Shown: piece by piece, positions 37,281 through 49,794 of the stretch
How the letters are laid out: every line of letters starts with the position of its first letter
Position numbering within the stretch: the stretch's first letter is position 1
Source of the DNA: Myrica gale
Lineage: Eukaryota; Streptophyta; Magnoliopsida; Fagales; Myricaceae
Direction of reading: 5' to 3'
Assembly: GCA_963930655.1 (NCBI GenBank)
Contig: OZ005601.1
Location: 25,234,921 to 25,298,920 of the forward strand
DNA: 64,000 bases
Notes under the pieces: model-generated
Seen by the model: only the letters and a program-made list of their open reading frames with translations
Database searches by the model: none
What the model was told of the DNA's origin: nothing
Made by a program: the position numbers and the translations under genes

Positions 37281-37514
37281 AGATATATATACTAACCCAC
37301 TAGGATTTCCCGGAGACCTGCCCAATCGTTAGAAAGAAGATTTAGTCCACGAGTTTTTGAAAGAAGAAAAACTACAGAAACGATATGTTAACTGTGATAC
37401 CGAATTTGGGATCACTGTTACCACGAGTACCAAAGTATTTTCCCACGCACGTTTCTGTCATTGATCACGCGTACTGGGCATGTTTAGGATTCTTCTTCGT
37501 TGAAGGGACTCTAC

Positions 37515-37726
37515 GGCTATGTTTGGTTTAAATCTCAAAACAGTTTTTTGTATTTGTGTTTTTTTAGAAGTAGTGTAAATTCTCTTGAGATTGATAAAAA
37601 ATGTATTAAAAGTTGTTGGAATTTAAAAAAATTCCTTTGAAATTGGTAAAAAAAGTATTGAAATTGATGAAAAAAGTGAATGAGAAATGTTTTGAAAACG
37701 TTTTGAGACATTAACCAAACACAACC
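37515..37726. mobile_element. MITE with GGCTATGTTTGGTTT ends
   Basis: About 212 bases bounded by imperfect inverted ends, GGCTATGTTTGGTTTAA... and ...TTAACCAAACACAACC, each followed inward by TCTCAAAAC. AT-rich and non-coding. PIF/Harbinger style; the target duplication was not resolved. Confidence 0.6.
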
Positions 37727-40700
37727 TTCGTTTCTCTCATATATTTAAGTCCCATCACCTCAGATTTAAATTTATCGTGCATAATAAAAAATTTCTAATT
37801 TTTTTAAAAAATAAAAAAAATATATATTTAAATACTTTTCAACGACTACAATACATTCAAATAATATAAAATTATCGTTCGAATCACCTCTCATCCTGCA
37901 AATGAATATTTTTAGTAATTTCGTTCGAACGAACATTTTTATAGTGTTCGAACGTTGCGTAAAATCCACGATAATCATCAATTTAAAAACTCCTAATCAT
38001 TTCCAAAAACATTTTTTTTACTCCTATAACATGTATTCAACACCACTAAAAACGTATGAAACTAACAATGAGCATTTAAGCATCAATTTCTTCTACAAAT
38101 TCAAACCACAACAACAAAAATCTATGGTTAAGAAAACTAATAAATTAATTTATTAAGTTGATAAAATTTAGGACATGTTCGTTTGTAAAAGTATTCTAGA
38201 ATACAATAAGATTCAACAAAAATTACAAAACGCACATCAAAATCTTAAAAATTCCTATACAAACACCAATATCTTTTTCGTAATCTCGAACACCTTTTCA
38301 CGCAAACTCCAAAACTTTTTCAAAAAAAATTATAACAAATATTTTCTCTTCATACTTTTTCACCTAACTCTAATATTTTTTTATTAAACAATTACATCAA
38401 ATCATCTCTTTCTACACCTTTTTACAAACTCCAACAAAAATTAAATATTTTTAAAACTTTTCACAAATTGTTACACAAAACCTATAAAACTCCAATATAC
38501 ATAAATATTCATAATTCTATCAAAATTTTAAAAATCTTACAAATTTTTACAATCCGAACATCCCTCACCTCCAAAACACAAAGAAGCTCAATATGAGTAT
38601 TTTATCATATAAAAAAAAACTTTGACTAATTTGTTGTATTTTGAGAGTGTGGGCGAGACGAAGTCTCACGGTCGAGTCAGGGTGTTGTACTCAAAACATA
38701 GACTGAACGGGAGGGGGTGGGGCTAAATCGAGAGTTCTCGGTTTTTCAGGAGCTCACAATTTGGGAATCCCAGGTTGGCTTTGTTGGGACGGGGTGATTT
38801 TAAATTGGGAGGGAGAAACGGATTCAATGCAGGCGTTTTGATGAATCAGATTTTTTTTTTTTCAAATACGCTGACATGATGAGCAAAAAATGAAGCCAAT
38901 TGCTAGGCTCCACTGTGGACGATTATGACATGCGGGGTTCGTCAATTGGTGAACACATTGACTACTAATCCAGCTCAGCATTTAACATTAAAGTAAATGA
39001 CGGATTTCTGACAGGGATCATTTTGTTACCATCTTTTGACTGAAGGACTAATTTGTATAGATGTTTATCACATGTACTAATTTATAAAAATATTATACCA
39101 CAAGAACAATCTGTATGATTAAGCTTAAAAATTAAACAACTTCTTTAAATTTTATGTCATGTGACTGCACCCCACGTCTTTCCACTTTAATTAATTCATG
39201 TTTGTCATCGAGGCATCCGTTAACACCAATTGCGAATGAATAAAAATAAAATAAAATTTATAAATAGAAAATAGAAAACATGAATACTTTTTAAAAAAAA
39301 AAATTCTAAAACAAAACACTGAACTTTTTTTTAAAAAAATTAACAATACTGAAAATATGAATAAAATATCTTATAAATAAATAAATGACAAACGCTGAAT
39401 TCGGAATCTCAACATAGAAAAATATAAGAAAAATATAAAATTAAAAAATGAAAACGTTAAATACTGTTTTATTTTTTAATTTAATATTAGTTTTATTTTT
39501 ATTTTTATTCATTTTTTGTTGTTAATATGTTTTATGTTTTATATTTTTATAGTTTTTTACTGTTTTATTTATTTTCCTCTGATTTAACAGTTGAATCTGA
39601 CCGCAGACATGAACTGATTAAATGAAATGAAATAAAAGTACTTATAGAAAGTCGTTTGATTTTTATCGATCCATAATTATGAAGGGTAAACGAAGTTTTT
39701 CCTCGTTCAAATAAAAAAAATAGTTGGTTGCTGGTGTCGACATTGCTCCCTTTAGACTCGGGCCTTCTGAAAAAAAGAAGTATCGAAGAACTTTTACATT
39801 GAGAAGTAATTTGAAGTGTAATTATAATTTTCCAAATTGTTTATTCAGTAAAAAATATGTTTAATACGCGACAGTACACTCGCAATGCATTTGTGTCCGT
39901 TAGTTTTGCTTGTAAAATAATTATTTTAAGTAAAACTTTCTTTGTTGAAATATTTTCAGAAAAAAATTCCTTTTGCGGTGTTTGGTTATTTTTTAAAAAT
40001 TATTTCCTTAAAAATATTTTGTACAGTTTGAAATGCTTAATGATTTACCTATTTGCATAAAAATGTTAATACATGCTATGGATTAAATAATTAGGCACCA
40101 CAAGAAATAAAATTCCACCGATCAAAGCCTAATTGTAGACAATATAAAACAATCAATCACATGCATGCATCCTTCAAATTCAAAAATTTCTTTAATTAAA
40201 GACTCATATGGGATGTGTAGACATTTTCTTCGACTTTGACTTTTTGCATATGTAATCTTGACTTACCTTTGATTTGGTCATTAAGTCGTAAAGAAAGTTA
40301 TTTAAATTTTTTGAAATGCCCTTCCAAGAGAAAAATATAAAAAAAAATTAAGAAAAAAATTAAATATAAATAGATTAATGAAATAGAATTTCGATATTTT
40401 TTTTATAAAAAACATTAATTTTTATTTTTATTTTGTAATTTTTTTAAAAAAAATTCTAGTAATTTTTTTGGGGGGAATTTTGGTGACTTTACATGTACTT
40501 TTAATGACCAAATCAAACGGAAGGTTATGATTGATTGTTTTTAAAACATATGGAGTGAAATAAAATATTTTGAAACTTGAGAGAGACTTATTGATTTTTT
40601 TCCACAGATATATTCCCTAAAAAATATTTTTGTTTATTAAAATTTATTTGTTTAGTATATTTTTTGAAAATAATAAAGCGGCTTCAAGAAAAATATTTTA

Positions 40701-41989
40701 TTTTCTGTGTTTGTTATTTTTTAAAATATTTTTTGATATTTGACACTTTTAAAGATTTACGTATTTACATAAAAATGCTTACTTACATCCATGTGATTTA
40801 CACGTTTGACATTTTAGTTCATGAGGTATCAATTTCAACTCTCATGTCCATTAGGTAAGCTTTTGAGACAAATTGATCTTCGTCCAATTGGTGTTAGCCA
40901 ATGGACAAAATGATGTCCACATAGATTTTAAATGTCTTCTCAGCATCAATCGTAAGCTGCCGCGTGGCATGAAAAATATTTCTCAAAATTTTAATGTTGT
41001 AGTCTATAAGATACTGATTTCAACGAAGGTCATTGAGGTACACTTTTGAGATAAAATTGGTCTTCATCATTAAATTGTTGTTAGCTAACTAACGGAGAAG
41101 TGCTCACGTTACTTGACAATACAAATATAAAGCTATGATATTCAATCTCCAAATTCAATTCTCATTTAAAAATATTACTTTTATTTATGTATCATTTTTT
41201 ATTTATAATGATTTTTTTAATTTTTTTAATAATTTTATCTTGGAGTGGAATTTTGGTAACTTTGAATGTGGTTTAACGACCAAATCAAATGGAAAGTAAG
41301 AATTGATTATTTTTGAAACATATGGGGTGAAATAAAATATTTTGAAACTTAAAGAGTGATTTTTTGTCCATTAATATGAGGCTTACTATGATGTTTCAAA
41401 AAAAAATTATGGAATTTTTTAAAATTTGTTTTCTGAAAAATAATAGAATTTTTACAGTTGACTTAAAAAACTTTTTACTTTAACCTCAATTTCAGGTTTG
41501 TGTCAAATACCTGAAAAACAAGTAAAATAAATTACAAATTTTATTACTTACAAGCAAACAAAAAGGGACCTAACTATCCGAAATTGTACATTTAAAAAAA
41601 CTAGGCTTAATTGCACAGTAGGTCCCTGAAGTATCACGTTTTAACAAAATAGTATCTGTGGTATGAGTTTGTACTGACTAGTCCTTGGGGTAATTGTGAT
41701 GTTACAAAACAGTCCTCCCGTTACATCTCCCGTTACATCTCCAGCCACGCATATTAGTCTCCATGTAGGATGGCGGCTAAAATAAAATTTTAATCCTAAT
41801 TTAATCCTAAGCCTTACGACGTCGCAGCAACATCGCCTCCACCCCCCAATCTATCTCCTCTATCTCTTCATCCCCAATAGTCTTCCTCCCCAAATACAGA
41901 GCCCTAGCCTCCCAATCTTCCAAGGCCAATTAATTGCTTGAGAGAGAAAGTTGACACCGAAGCTCAACGAGAGTGAAACATTTTGGCTT

Positions 41990-43419
41990 ATGTCTTCCCT
42001 GTCGTGTTCCTCATCTCATCACCACAGTGGAGGAACCCGAAGATGTTTCGGTTCAAAGTGGAATGATGTTTCGGTTCAAAGTGGAATGATGTTTCGGAGC
42101 AACCATTTTGCCGATGCAATCTTTGTGCCCATGTGAGAACATCTAAGAGGGAGGGTAACCCAGGTCATCGATTCTTCGGTTGTCCAATGTACATGTCTGG
42201 AGCGGTAAGTCTTTCGAATATATCTTTGAGCTGTATTTTGGATTTAAGCTTAATTGTATTTTGGATCTGGCATATCTATTATTCATATCTGTTATGGGTT
42301 ATGGCAGAGTGATTTATCCAATTCATTTTTGTTGTTCTGTGTACGACTTGTAGGATGGCGTTCAGACAGTTTGGTTGACTTGAACTTAGTTTTATCTATG
42401 TTTTTTTATGGAATTGGGAAAGTGCAGAAGGTCAATATTATAACCTGAAATGTGTTGAGATTTTGTAAAAATGTATATATATATTAATTAATTAATTAGT
42501 CAAAGTTGTACGCTGTTGTTTCCTCCGCCAATGGTATATAACTGATTCTTCCCACTTGACAAACTTACAACAACTAGCTAGAGCCTAATGTGGTTCCAAA
42601 ATTCTAACTTAAAATTGTCAAATTAAACCATTAGAATAAAAACGGTGGGGTAAATTAAGTATTAAAGTCAACTAGAGCAGGCCAAGGTGGCTATTTCGTG
42701 TACTATACGTGAAGTACTCGTGATCATAAAAATCTCAACACATTTCTGGTTATGATATTAAATTCAAGTTAATATGTTTTAAGGGAATGAAGGTTTTTTT
42801 TTCTACGTCCAAGGAACCTTGTATTTGATGTTGACTTGCTAATGTCATTCCATTTTTTAGTCTTAAGAGTGTATTCGGTTAAGGTGTTTTATGAAGATTT
42901 TTTGTGTTTTGAGAATTTTAATGTGATATTAACTTTATTGGTATGTGTGTTGTAGTTATATTTATGTGGTGTGAAAAATGATGTTTGGTTGTAGAATCCT
43001 AAGGATTCAAAAAATCCTGAGAATTTTTTGTAAACGAACAGGCTCTAAGATTTGCATGAAAAATGATCATTTTTGTTTATGCCTTTTTTCTACGTCCAAG
43101 GAACGTTGTATTTGATGTTGACTTGCTAAACAGGTGCTATATGATTTTGTGCTTGAGGATTTCTGCTTAAGTATGATTTTTTTTTTCTCTTTTTTGCGAT
43201 TGGCAGAGTGATTTATCATGTGGCTACTTTCAATGGCTTGACCTTCCGACGTGTCCTCGAGGGAAAGAAATGTTGCATCCTTTATACAAGAAGATTAAAG
43301 AGATGGAGCAAGAAAGTTGAATGCGGCAAACTAAGGAAAATCACATGCTCATAAGCATGATCGCATCGTGGATTTTATGTGTTGCCATTACACTTTGCAT
43401 TTATATTTACTTTGGATAA
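41990..43419 (+). pseudogene. GRF-type zinc-finger protein inside the MULE, frameshifted
   Basis: Exon 1 (41990-42204) and exon 2 (from 43207) are joined by a GT-AG intron. The GRF finger reads CRCNLCAHVRTSKREGNPGH, then RFFGCPMYM in exon 1 and CGYFQWLD in exon 2. A 23-base unit (GATGTTTCGGTTCAAAGTGG plus AAT) is present twice in tandem near 42035-42080, shifting the frame before the finger. A TGA at 43318-43320 also ends exon 2 early; in the same frame after it follows SMIASWILCVAITLCIYIYF, the C-terminal membrane helix that small plant GRF proteins usually have, ending in TAA at 43417-43419. GRF fingers bind single-stranded nucleic acid in other proteins. The gene is broken in two places. 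Confidence 0.75.
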
Positions 43420-43739
43420 GTTAAGTTGAGTTGTAAAGGGGATATAACAATCAGTTTGTATTAGACTAGTTTTTATGAACTTATGCCTGTAGCAATGAAC
43501 TTCTACCTGTATTAGACTAGTTATTCAACCAGTTTGTAAAAATGAAGGATAGAACTTTGTTTGTTAGAATTCAGAGAAGAATGGATGGTGCACTTTCAGT
43601 TGACCCGTTCCAGGTCATGTCTTTGTGCTTCACTAACTCAAAAATTACCTCTGCCAAAATTGACCATCATAACCTAATATAACGGGTTGAATAACCCACC
43701 TTTGGAGTTTAAATTCCACCAATTTCCCTCAATGAAGAT

Positions 43740-44764
43740 GGACTTAACGTTGGATACAAAAGGATCCACCATTCAACTTAATGAGCTCCTCCATATTCTT
43801 GCCAACTCTTGCTGGCCGTAATTCTGGCACATCCCCATCCGTGAGCTCAACTTTAATTAGGTTCTGATCTTCCTCACGTTCACACTCCTCAGATAAAGAC
43901 TCATCCTCACTAATTCCACCATCAAGCCTAGGGGTGAACAGGACCGCAGACCGAACCGGACCGGAAAACCAGATCGAAAATCCGGTCCGGTCCTTTTTCT
44001 TAAAATGCGGTCCGGTCCGAACCGGACCAGATAAATCCGGTTATCCGGTCCGGTCTGGTCCTCCATTTTAATAAATGCGGTCCGGACCGAACCGCATTTA
44101 TTAAAAAATAAAAAAAATATATTTTTATTATTATTTTAATACAAATTATAAACATAAAACGTTTAATTTTAATTTAAACTAAAACTTAATATTTTTATAT
44201 ACACTTCCCATTTGAAATTAACCTAAAAAAAATTTTAAAAAAATTTTAAAAAAATAAAAAAATTGAAAAAAAATTAAAACCGGACCGGACCACTTATAAG
44301 TGGTCCGGTCCGGTCCTCTTTTTTAAGAGGACCGGAATGCGGTCCAAAAAACCAGACCGCATTCCGGTTTTTCAGCTCTAATCAAGCCCTATACCTCCCA
44401 AATCTCCCTCAATAGCCATAATCCCACAATCCTCATTACCCACAAGCCCAACATCAGCACCCAAATCTCCCTCAATACCCATAATCCCACCATCCTCATT
44501 CAAATGCTCTACATAGACATTCAATGTCTTACGATTTTTTGAACGAATTCGAGATATTAAATTGACGGAATCAAAGTCGTCCTTCAATATAATGAGCCCA
44601 TTCTGCCATGGATCCTCTTCAAACTTGCAATAGATGCTCTTCACATTAGGCAAACTCAAATGCTTCAGAACAAAATTCTTAATAACCACTGCCGAAAAGT
44701 AGTCTGGATCAATGTTGCCCCCAAGGTATCTGACATCGCCTCCCACATACTCCTCTTTCACCAA
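43740..44764 (-). pseudogene. PB1-like N-terminal segment of a MULE transposase-type protein
   Basis: From 44764 on the minus strand the frame reads EEYVGGDVRYLGGNIDPDYF, PNVKSIYCKFEEDPWQNGL, and KTLNVYVEHLNED, the pattern of the PB1-like domain at the N-terminus of plant MULE proteins, then an acidic spacer with two similar EGDLG repeats. At 44380 it is interrupted by the hAT MITE. Beyond it (43928 downwards) the same frame resumes with GGISEDESLSEECEREEDQN and VPELRPARVGKNMEELIKLN. No DDE catalytic core follows. Fragment, inactive. Confidence 0.55.
43929..44380. mobile_element. hAT-type MITE nested in the MULE
   Basis: 452 bases starting TAGGGGTGAACAGGACC and ending CGGTTTTTCAGCTCTA, flanked by the 8-base duplication ATCAAGCC (43921-43928, 44381-44388), the hAT signature. 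The arms are packed with CGGTCCGGTCC-type inverted motifs around an AT-rich centre. It lies within the PB1-like reading frame. Confidence 0.85.
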
Positions 44765-45936
44765 ATCCAGTAGCCGCTGTGATAGACATAAATATGAACC
44801 ATTCCTGCCAAATGAAAGAATGAACTACAGTAAGTATTACGACTACATGTTCTGTCATGTGTACGAACAAATGAAAAAAATGCAATAACTGAATGCAATA
44901 ACTACTAGGACCACTAGTAAAAGGTGCTGAAAAAATGAAAAGGAAAAACAAGAAAAGATGTCATGGTCAAGCTGATGAAAGAAAAATGAAAAACAAAACC
45001 CAAATTTACATTTTCATGGGTGCACCGTGCAGCAAAGAGTTACATCATAGATCAGTTAAACAAGTTTCATCCAAAATCTCGTAGGATTTAGATTCATGGT
45101 ATTGCAAAGCATAATGAATCTGCACCTTTATGTTGACCTCTTTATTTTTTCCTTCAATTTTATTCGGGCCTTTTGAGTTTAAATCTTGGGGCAAAAGACT
45201 TGAAGGATGAATTAATGTAAGTCATTGCCGTGTGATATGTTTCACTTCAGCAGACATATCACGTGAAGCATATTGAATAGAGCAAAAGGACAAACATTGG
45301 GTCATCACTGTGAATAAACAAGGAACAAACATTGGGACCACAATAATAATAGACGAAGGCACAAAAATACACAGCCAACCAAATGTACCAAACATACACA
45401 AAGATAAATATCTACCTAAAAGTTTCTCCACGCAGACGAAACCAATAAATCTCGCAATACCTCTAGTTGATGACAAATATTGCACCCCTTTATTGATTCG
45501 AACCACTCCAACCTACTATCACGTAGAAATGTTGCGTCCTTCAGCTTCAAATGGGTCAGATTGAAGGAATACTCCTCTTAGGGTTTCTGTCAGCTTTTTG
45601 TGGCTTTCGTTTACTTCCTTCCTTTTGACGAAAAGTTACCCAGAATGTGTTTATCCTCGTGGGAAGGGGACCAACGCCACATATGCAAAAGTTTTGTTTC
45701 AGACGTGCTGACATGGCGCACTCAGAGTGACTGGGCTTTCATGGTGGAATATATATACACGTGTTATTCGTTTATTGGCCAAAAAATCCACGTCAGGTTC
45801 GGGGGTTAAGTGGGAGGATTGTTTTGTAACATCACAATTACCCTAAGGACTAGTCAGTACAAACTCATACCACATGGACTATTTTATTAAAACATAATAC
45901 CTCAGGGACCTACGGTGTAATTAAGCCAAAAAACTA

Positions 45937-46504
45937 TAAACACAATTAACAAATATATGTGGAATTAATCCTCAACTGCAATAGCTCTCTTATACGAGTC
46001 TGATCTGGAACTTTCTGCTCCATTCATCGTGCCTTAGCAAATTTCCTTCTTTCAACCAGTCGGAGCTCATCTAGAAAAAAAAAACAGTCGGAGCTCGTCA
46101 TGTGAGAACCCAATATCTCAAACGGTGATTCATACTTTTCCACAAGGTCTTGATCCCCTCCCCACCAAAACAATTTTCTATTCCACTACTTAAAACAAGA
46201 CGTGTGAACGTACAACACTAATCCCCTGCACGAATGTAACCTCGCCAAACATGCATGGCGGTCATGAGTGCGCAATTTCCTATCAACTTTTAGCATGACA
46301 AGCCCCTTGAGGCCGTGACCTTCTGGTGATGATCGACCCACAGAGTTTCACCAATCACAATTTCTTACTTTGTGCTCATCTCGGTTGCTGTCTACGTTGT
46401 ATCTTCGGTGGGTTTTCCCAATTTTCTTTTCCAAGAAATCATTGCTTTCTCACTGCTTGCGTACACATAAGATCAATCAGAAAGTGTCATTAGAGGAAAC
46501 AATC
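45937..46504. other. Spacer between the MULE and the TRIM
   Basis: No gene or complete repeat recognised. A short direct repeat around 46065-46100 (CAGTCGGAGCTC twice) is the only structure noticed. Confidence 0.4.
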
Positions 46505-47509
46505 GTTAGAAATAAAAATTTAAAGTTTGATACGTGAGATAAGATTTTTAAGTGGTTCGATAATTAACCTACATTTACTATTGGAAGGTCCAATTGAGCA
46601 TTCGATTTTCTCACTTATATTTCAAAATGGTTATATTGGGCTTATTTATAAGCTATTAATTTCAATTGCCCATATTGCTTTAGCGATGTGAAATTACATT
46701 TTCAACACTCCCCCGCAAACTCATTTTCACCTTGAGTTTGGACTTAAAAAAAACATGGAAAATAAAATTGCCGAAAAGTCGCGGGAGGTTCGCCAGGCTC
46801 TGCCGGATAGTTGTCGGGCTCTGCCGGTGGTCGCCGGGCTGAAGCCGGGAGGTTTCAGAAGGTAACCGGACTAATGCCGAAAACCTTGCTCTGATACCAT
46901 ATAAGAAAAAAAAAATTTTAACTTTGATAAGTGAGATAAGATTTTTAAGTGGTTCGGCAATTGACCTACATTCACTGTTGGAAGGTCCAATTGAGCATTC
47001 GATTTTCTCACTTATATTTCAAAATGGTTATATTGGGCTTATTTATAAGCTATTAATTTCAATTGCTCATATTGCTTTAGCGATGTGAGATTACATTTTC
47101 AACACTCCCCCGCAAACTCAAGGTGAACATTTTCACCTTGAGTTTGGACTTAAAAAAAACATGGAAAATAAAATTGCCGAAAAGTCGCCGGAGGTTTACC
47201 AGGCTCTGCCGGATAGTTGTCGGGCTCTGCCGGTGGTCGCCGGGCTGAAGCCGGGAGGTTCCAGAAGGTAACCGGACTAATGCCGAAAACCTTGCTCTGA
47301 TACCATATAAGAAAAAAAAATTTAAACTTTGATAAATGAGACAATATTTTGAAGTGGTTCGGTCATTGATCTACATCTACTGTTGAAAGGCCCAATTGGA
47401 CATTCGATTTTCTCACTTATATTTCAAAATGTTACAATTAGACTTATTTATAAATCATTAATTTCAATTATCCACATTACTTTAATAATGTGGGACTACA
47501 TTTTCAACA
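46505..47509 (-). mobile_element. TRIM array: three LTRs, two internal regions
   Basis: LTR copies at about 46505-46707, 46900-47104 and 47306-47509 alternate with two nearly identical ~195-base internal regions. The element reads on the minus strand: each internal region ends beside the next LTR with the primer site TGGTATCAGAGC (seen as GCTCTGATACCA), and a purine tract (GCGGGGGAG) lies at the other end. The LTRs share AAGTGGTTCGG, GACCTACAT and GGAAGGTCCAATTG. It has no coding capacity. The third LTR differs more than the first two do from each other. This LTR-int-LTR-int-LTR layout is typical of unequal recombination between TRIM copies. No clear target duplication. Confidence 0.85.
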
Positions 47510-47977
47510 ACTTTCACACCGGCCGGCCTCCATGATTCATCAGCGTAGGTCCTATATACTACTGAAGTCGTGTGAAGCTGGGGGCCAGCGCAGATGTAAC
47601 AAGCTGCTGGTCTTTGCTCAAATGCATTTTCTGTGGCATGCGTCTCGAGATAATCGAGTAGAAAAAAATCAGATGTTCACACTGCATGTTACTCGTACCA
47701 TTGCTGCAGTATTGGCGGTTCTCATGTCATTGTCAACGTTTCAGACTTGACAGGTAAAAATTAATCCGAGGGATAATTCATCATTCAAATTTGTTCAAAC
47801 CCATCGAGTAGATATCTTCAAAATAAAAAAAACATTGGGCCAAAAACGCCAATCAAAACGAGAGAAAAATAATAATAATAAAAAGCTTCCGTAATCGATA
47901 ACGTGTGATCGATCAATTATCGAAAGCTTTCATCGAACAAGGTTCTACCGGTGGGCAAACGTACGTACGCGCTTCAT

Positions 47978-48159
47978 GGTTGTGTTTGTGTTGTAATATT
48001 TTTGGTACGGGAATATGTGTTGGTATTGGATTTAGTGAAAAGGTGAAGAGAGATGTAAATTTTTTTATATTTTTTGTAATTTTTTATATTTTTTTATGAG
48101 AGAGAGATTATATTAAAGTATTTTATTAGGAGAGATAAAATTTTAGTTGCAAACGCAGC
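47978..48159. mobile_element. Tourist-like MITE (family T), reverse orientation
   Basis: Starts GGTTGTGTTTGTGTTGTAAT and ends TTTAGTTGCAAACGCAGC; the centre has TTTAGTGAAAAGGTGAAGAG and GAGAGAGATTATATTAAAGT, the reverse complement of the family core. Flanks CAT/TAT are only roughly a duplication. Confidence 0.6.
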
Positions 48160-48369
48160 TATAATCTGTCTCGCTGACTATTCTAGACCGGCGACTGCAC
48201 AGTGGGTCCAAATCTTTCAAATAAAACGGAGGGATCGATCATGGGTCCAAGTCCAACTCATCACACTCGGAGCCGGAGGGTAATTTAGTGATGAAGAAAC
48301 AATATTGGACTTCTTGGGTAGAAATCGTACAATTATTTATAGTCTTGTACGTTTCCTTCAATAATTATC

Positions 48370-48459
48370 TATATATATATATATATATATATATTGGACT
48401 TCTTGGGTAGAAATCGTACAATTATTTATAGTCTTGTACGTTTCCTTCAATAATTATCC

Positions 48460-48516
<57 letters not shown>
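48370..48516. repeat. TA microsatellite tracts
   Basis: Long alternating TA runs at about 48370-48394 and 48463-48516, separated by the second copy of the 67-base duplication. Lengths in such tracts are the least reliable part of any assembly. Confidence 0.9.
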
Positions 48517-48524
<8 letters not shown>

Positions 48525-48901
48525 ATTGAAGGTTCCTATTGTCCATTCTTCCTTCGTTACACGTGAAATCTTATGGAGTTCACACATATGAACCATCTTT
48601 TACTTCCGAATGCATTATAATCTACCAAGAAAAAAAAAAGAACGCATTATAATCTTTAAGATGATCCAGGTGTAGTTTACTTTTTTAAAATTAAATTCTG
48701 AAAACTCATGATTTTATTTAATGAGGAAACATCAGATTTATGAAGTAAAATTAAAGGTTTCCTCAAGTTTCAATTGGTCTAATTACGTTCCTCAAGCCGA
48801 AAAAAAATAAATCAAGTGTCATCCTTTGGTTTGGCAGTTAAACTATATATATATATCGAAATATGGACTGCCCGAAAACCCTTTAAGTCATATTCTAAAT
48901 G

Positions 48902-48943
<42 letters not shown>

Positions 48944-49599
48944 ACACACACAGAGGGAGATCACATGAGGTAGGTGAAGCTATTTACATTTAGTTTAATG
49001 ACCAAATTAAATGATAATTTTTTATATGTTTTTTTACAACTTGAGGGATATAATTAGACGAATTAAAACTTGAGTTAGAAGGGTTATCATAAAGCATCAT
49101 TTAACGTACATTAAAAGATCTATACTGTTTAATTATAAGAAATTAAAACCTGGCTATCATTCTCTCTTTGTGTGTTTGTCGGTATCGTGAACGCGCGTCT
49201 TCTTCCTCTAAAATTAACTTTTAATCTAAATTTCTGTATAAAAAAATATAATACAAAAATAAATCTAATTTTTATAAAAATTCCTGAAAGTTGATGTCAT
49301 ATTTAATTTTTCTGCGTAACATATATTATACTCTATTATTTTAACAATTTCTAAAAGAATATATTTTAAAAACTTCTCCTTCCAAACATCTTATATCTTA
49401 AAAAGACTTCATTTTATATAGAAAAAAAAAAGAAAGTTCTCTCATCCAAACTTATAATTTGGTATATATAACCAATCATGTGAATTAGCCGGGAATATCT
49501 ATTCTAATTTCAGTAGGACTTTTCAACTATATATCTTTGGACTGTTCTTGTTTTCTATTTTCCTGAATTTGAAATTTTCTGCTGGAATTGATCCTTTAA

Positions 49600-49794
49600 G
49601 GTTGTGTTTGTGTTGTAAAATTTTAGTGTTGTTAAAATTTTAGGTATTGGGTTTAATGAAAAAGTGAAGAGAGAGTTAATTTTTTATATTTTTTGTAGTA
49701 AATAGTAATGATTTGATGGGGGAGAGAGAGATTATATTGTAATATTTAATTGTGTTAAAATTTTAGAGGAAGTAAAATTTTGGTACACGAACGC
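49600..49794. mobile_element. Tourist-like MITE (family T), TAA duplication
   Basis: 195 bases from GGTTGTGTTTGTGTTGTAAA to GGTACACGAACGC, flanked by TAA (49597-49599, 49795-49797). It carries the reverse-complement core GGGTTTAATGAAAAAGTGAA and GAGAGATTATATTGTAATAT. Confidence 0.7.

Larger units (their letters stand above)
36420..41594. other. AT-rich intergenic block with MITE debris
   Basis: No gene is recognised. Besides the MITEs listed separately, 38.17-38.56 kb looks like another MITE (GGACATGTTCGTTTGTAAAA at the left, TTACAATCCGAACATCCC at the right). The segments near 40.48-40.60 and 41.25-41.37 kb are diverged copies of one dispersed repeat sharing GACCAAATCAAA and GAAATAAAATATTTTGAAAC. 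A GC-richer piece at 38.64-38.85 kb is unassigned. Confidence 0.4.
41604..45927. mobile_element. MULE, 4.3 kb, with 9-bp target duplication
   Basis: Terminal inverted repeats of about 125 bases (41604-41728 and 45804-45927) share GGCTTAATT, GTAGGTCCCTGA, TGGTATGAGTTTGTACTGAC and GGTAATTGTGATGTTACAAA. A 9-base duplication AAAAAACTA flanks it (41595-41603, 45928-45936). Inside are a GRF zinc-finger gene on the plus strand and a PB1-like frame on the minus strand, the latter split by a hAT MITE. No full MULE transposase core or SWIM finger is recognised, so the element is non-autonomous now. Confidence 0.85.

Noticed and set aside
43857-44066. Frame with repeated PDR/GPD-type residues over the hAT MITE
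   Set aside because: It is a translation of the CGGTCCGG inverted motifs of the MITE and not a protein.
48370-48940. TA tracts as a replication origin or matrix attachment site
   Set aside because: Simple microsatellites next to a small duplication. Nothing further supports such a function.
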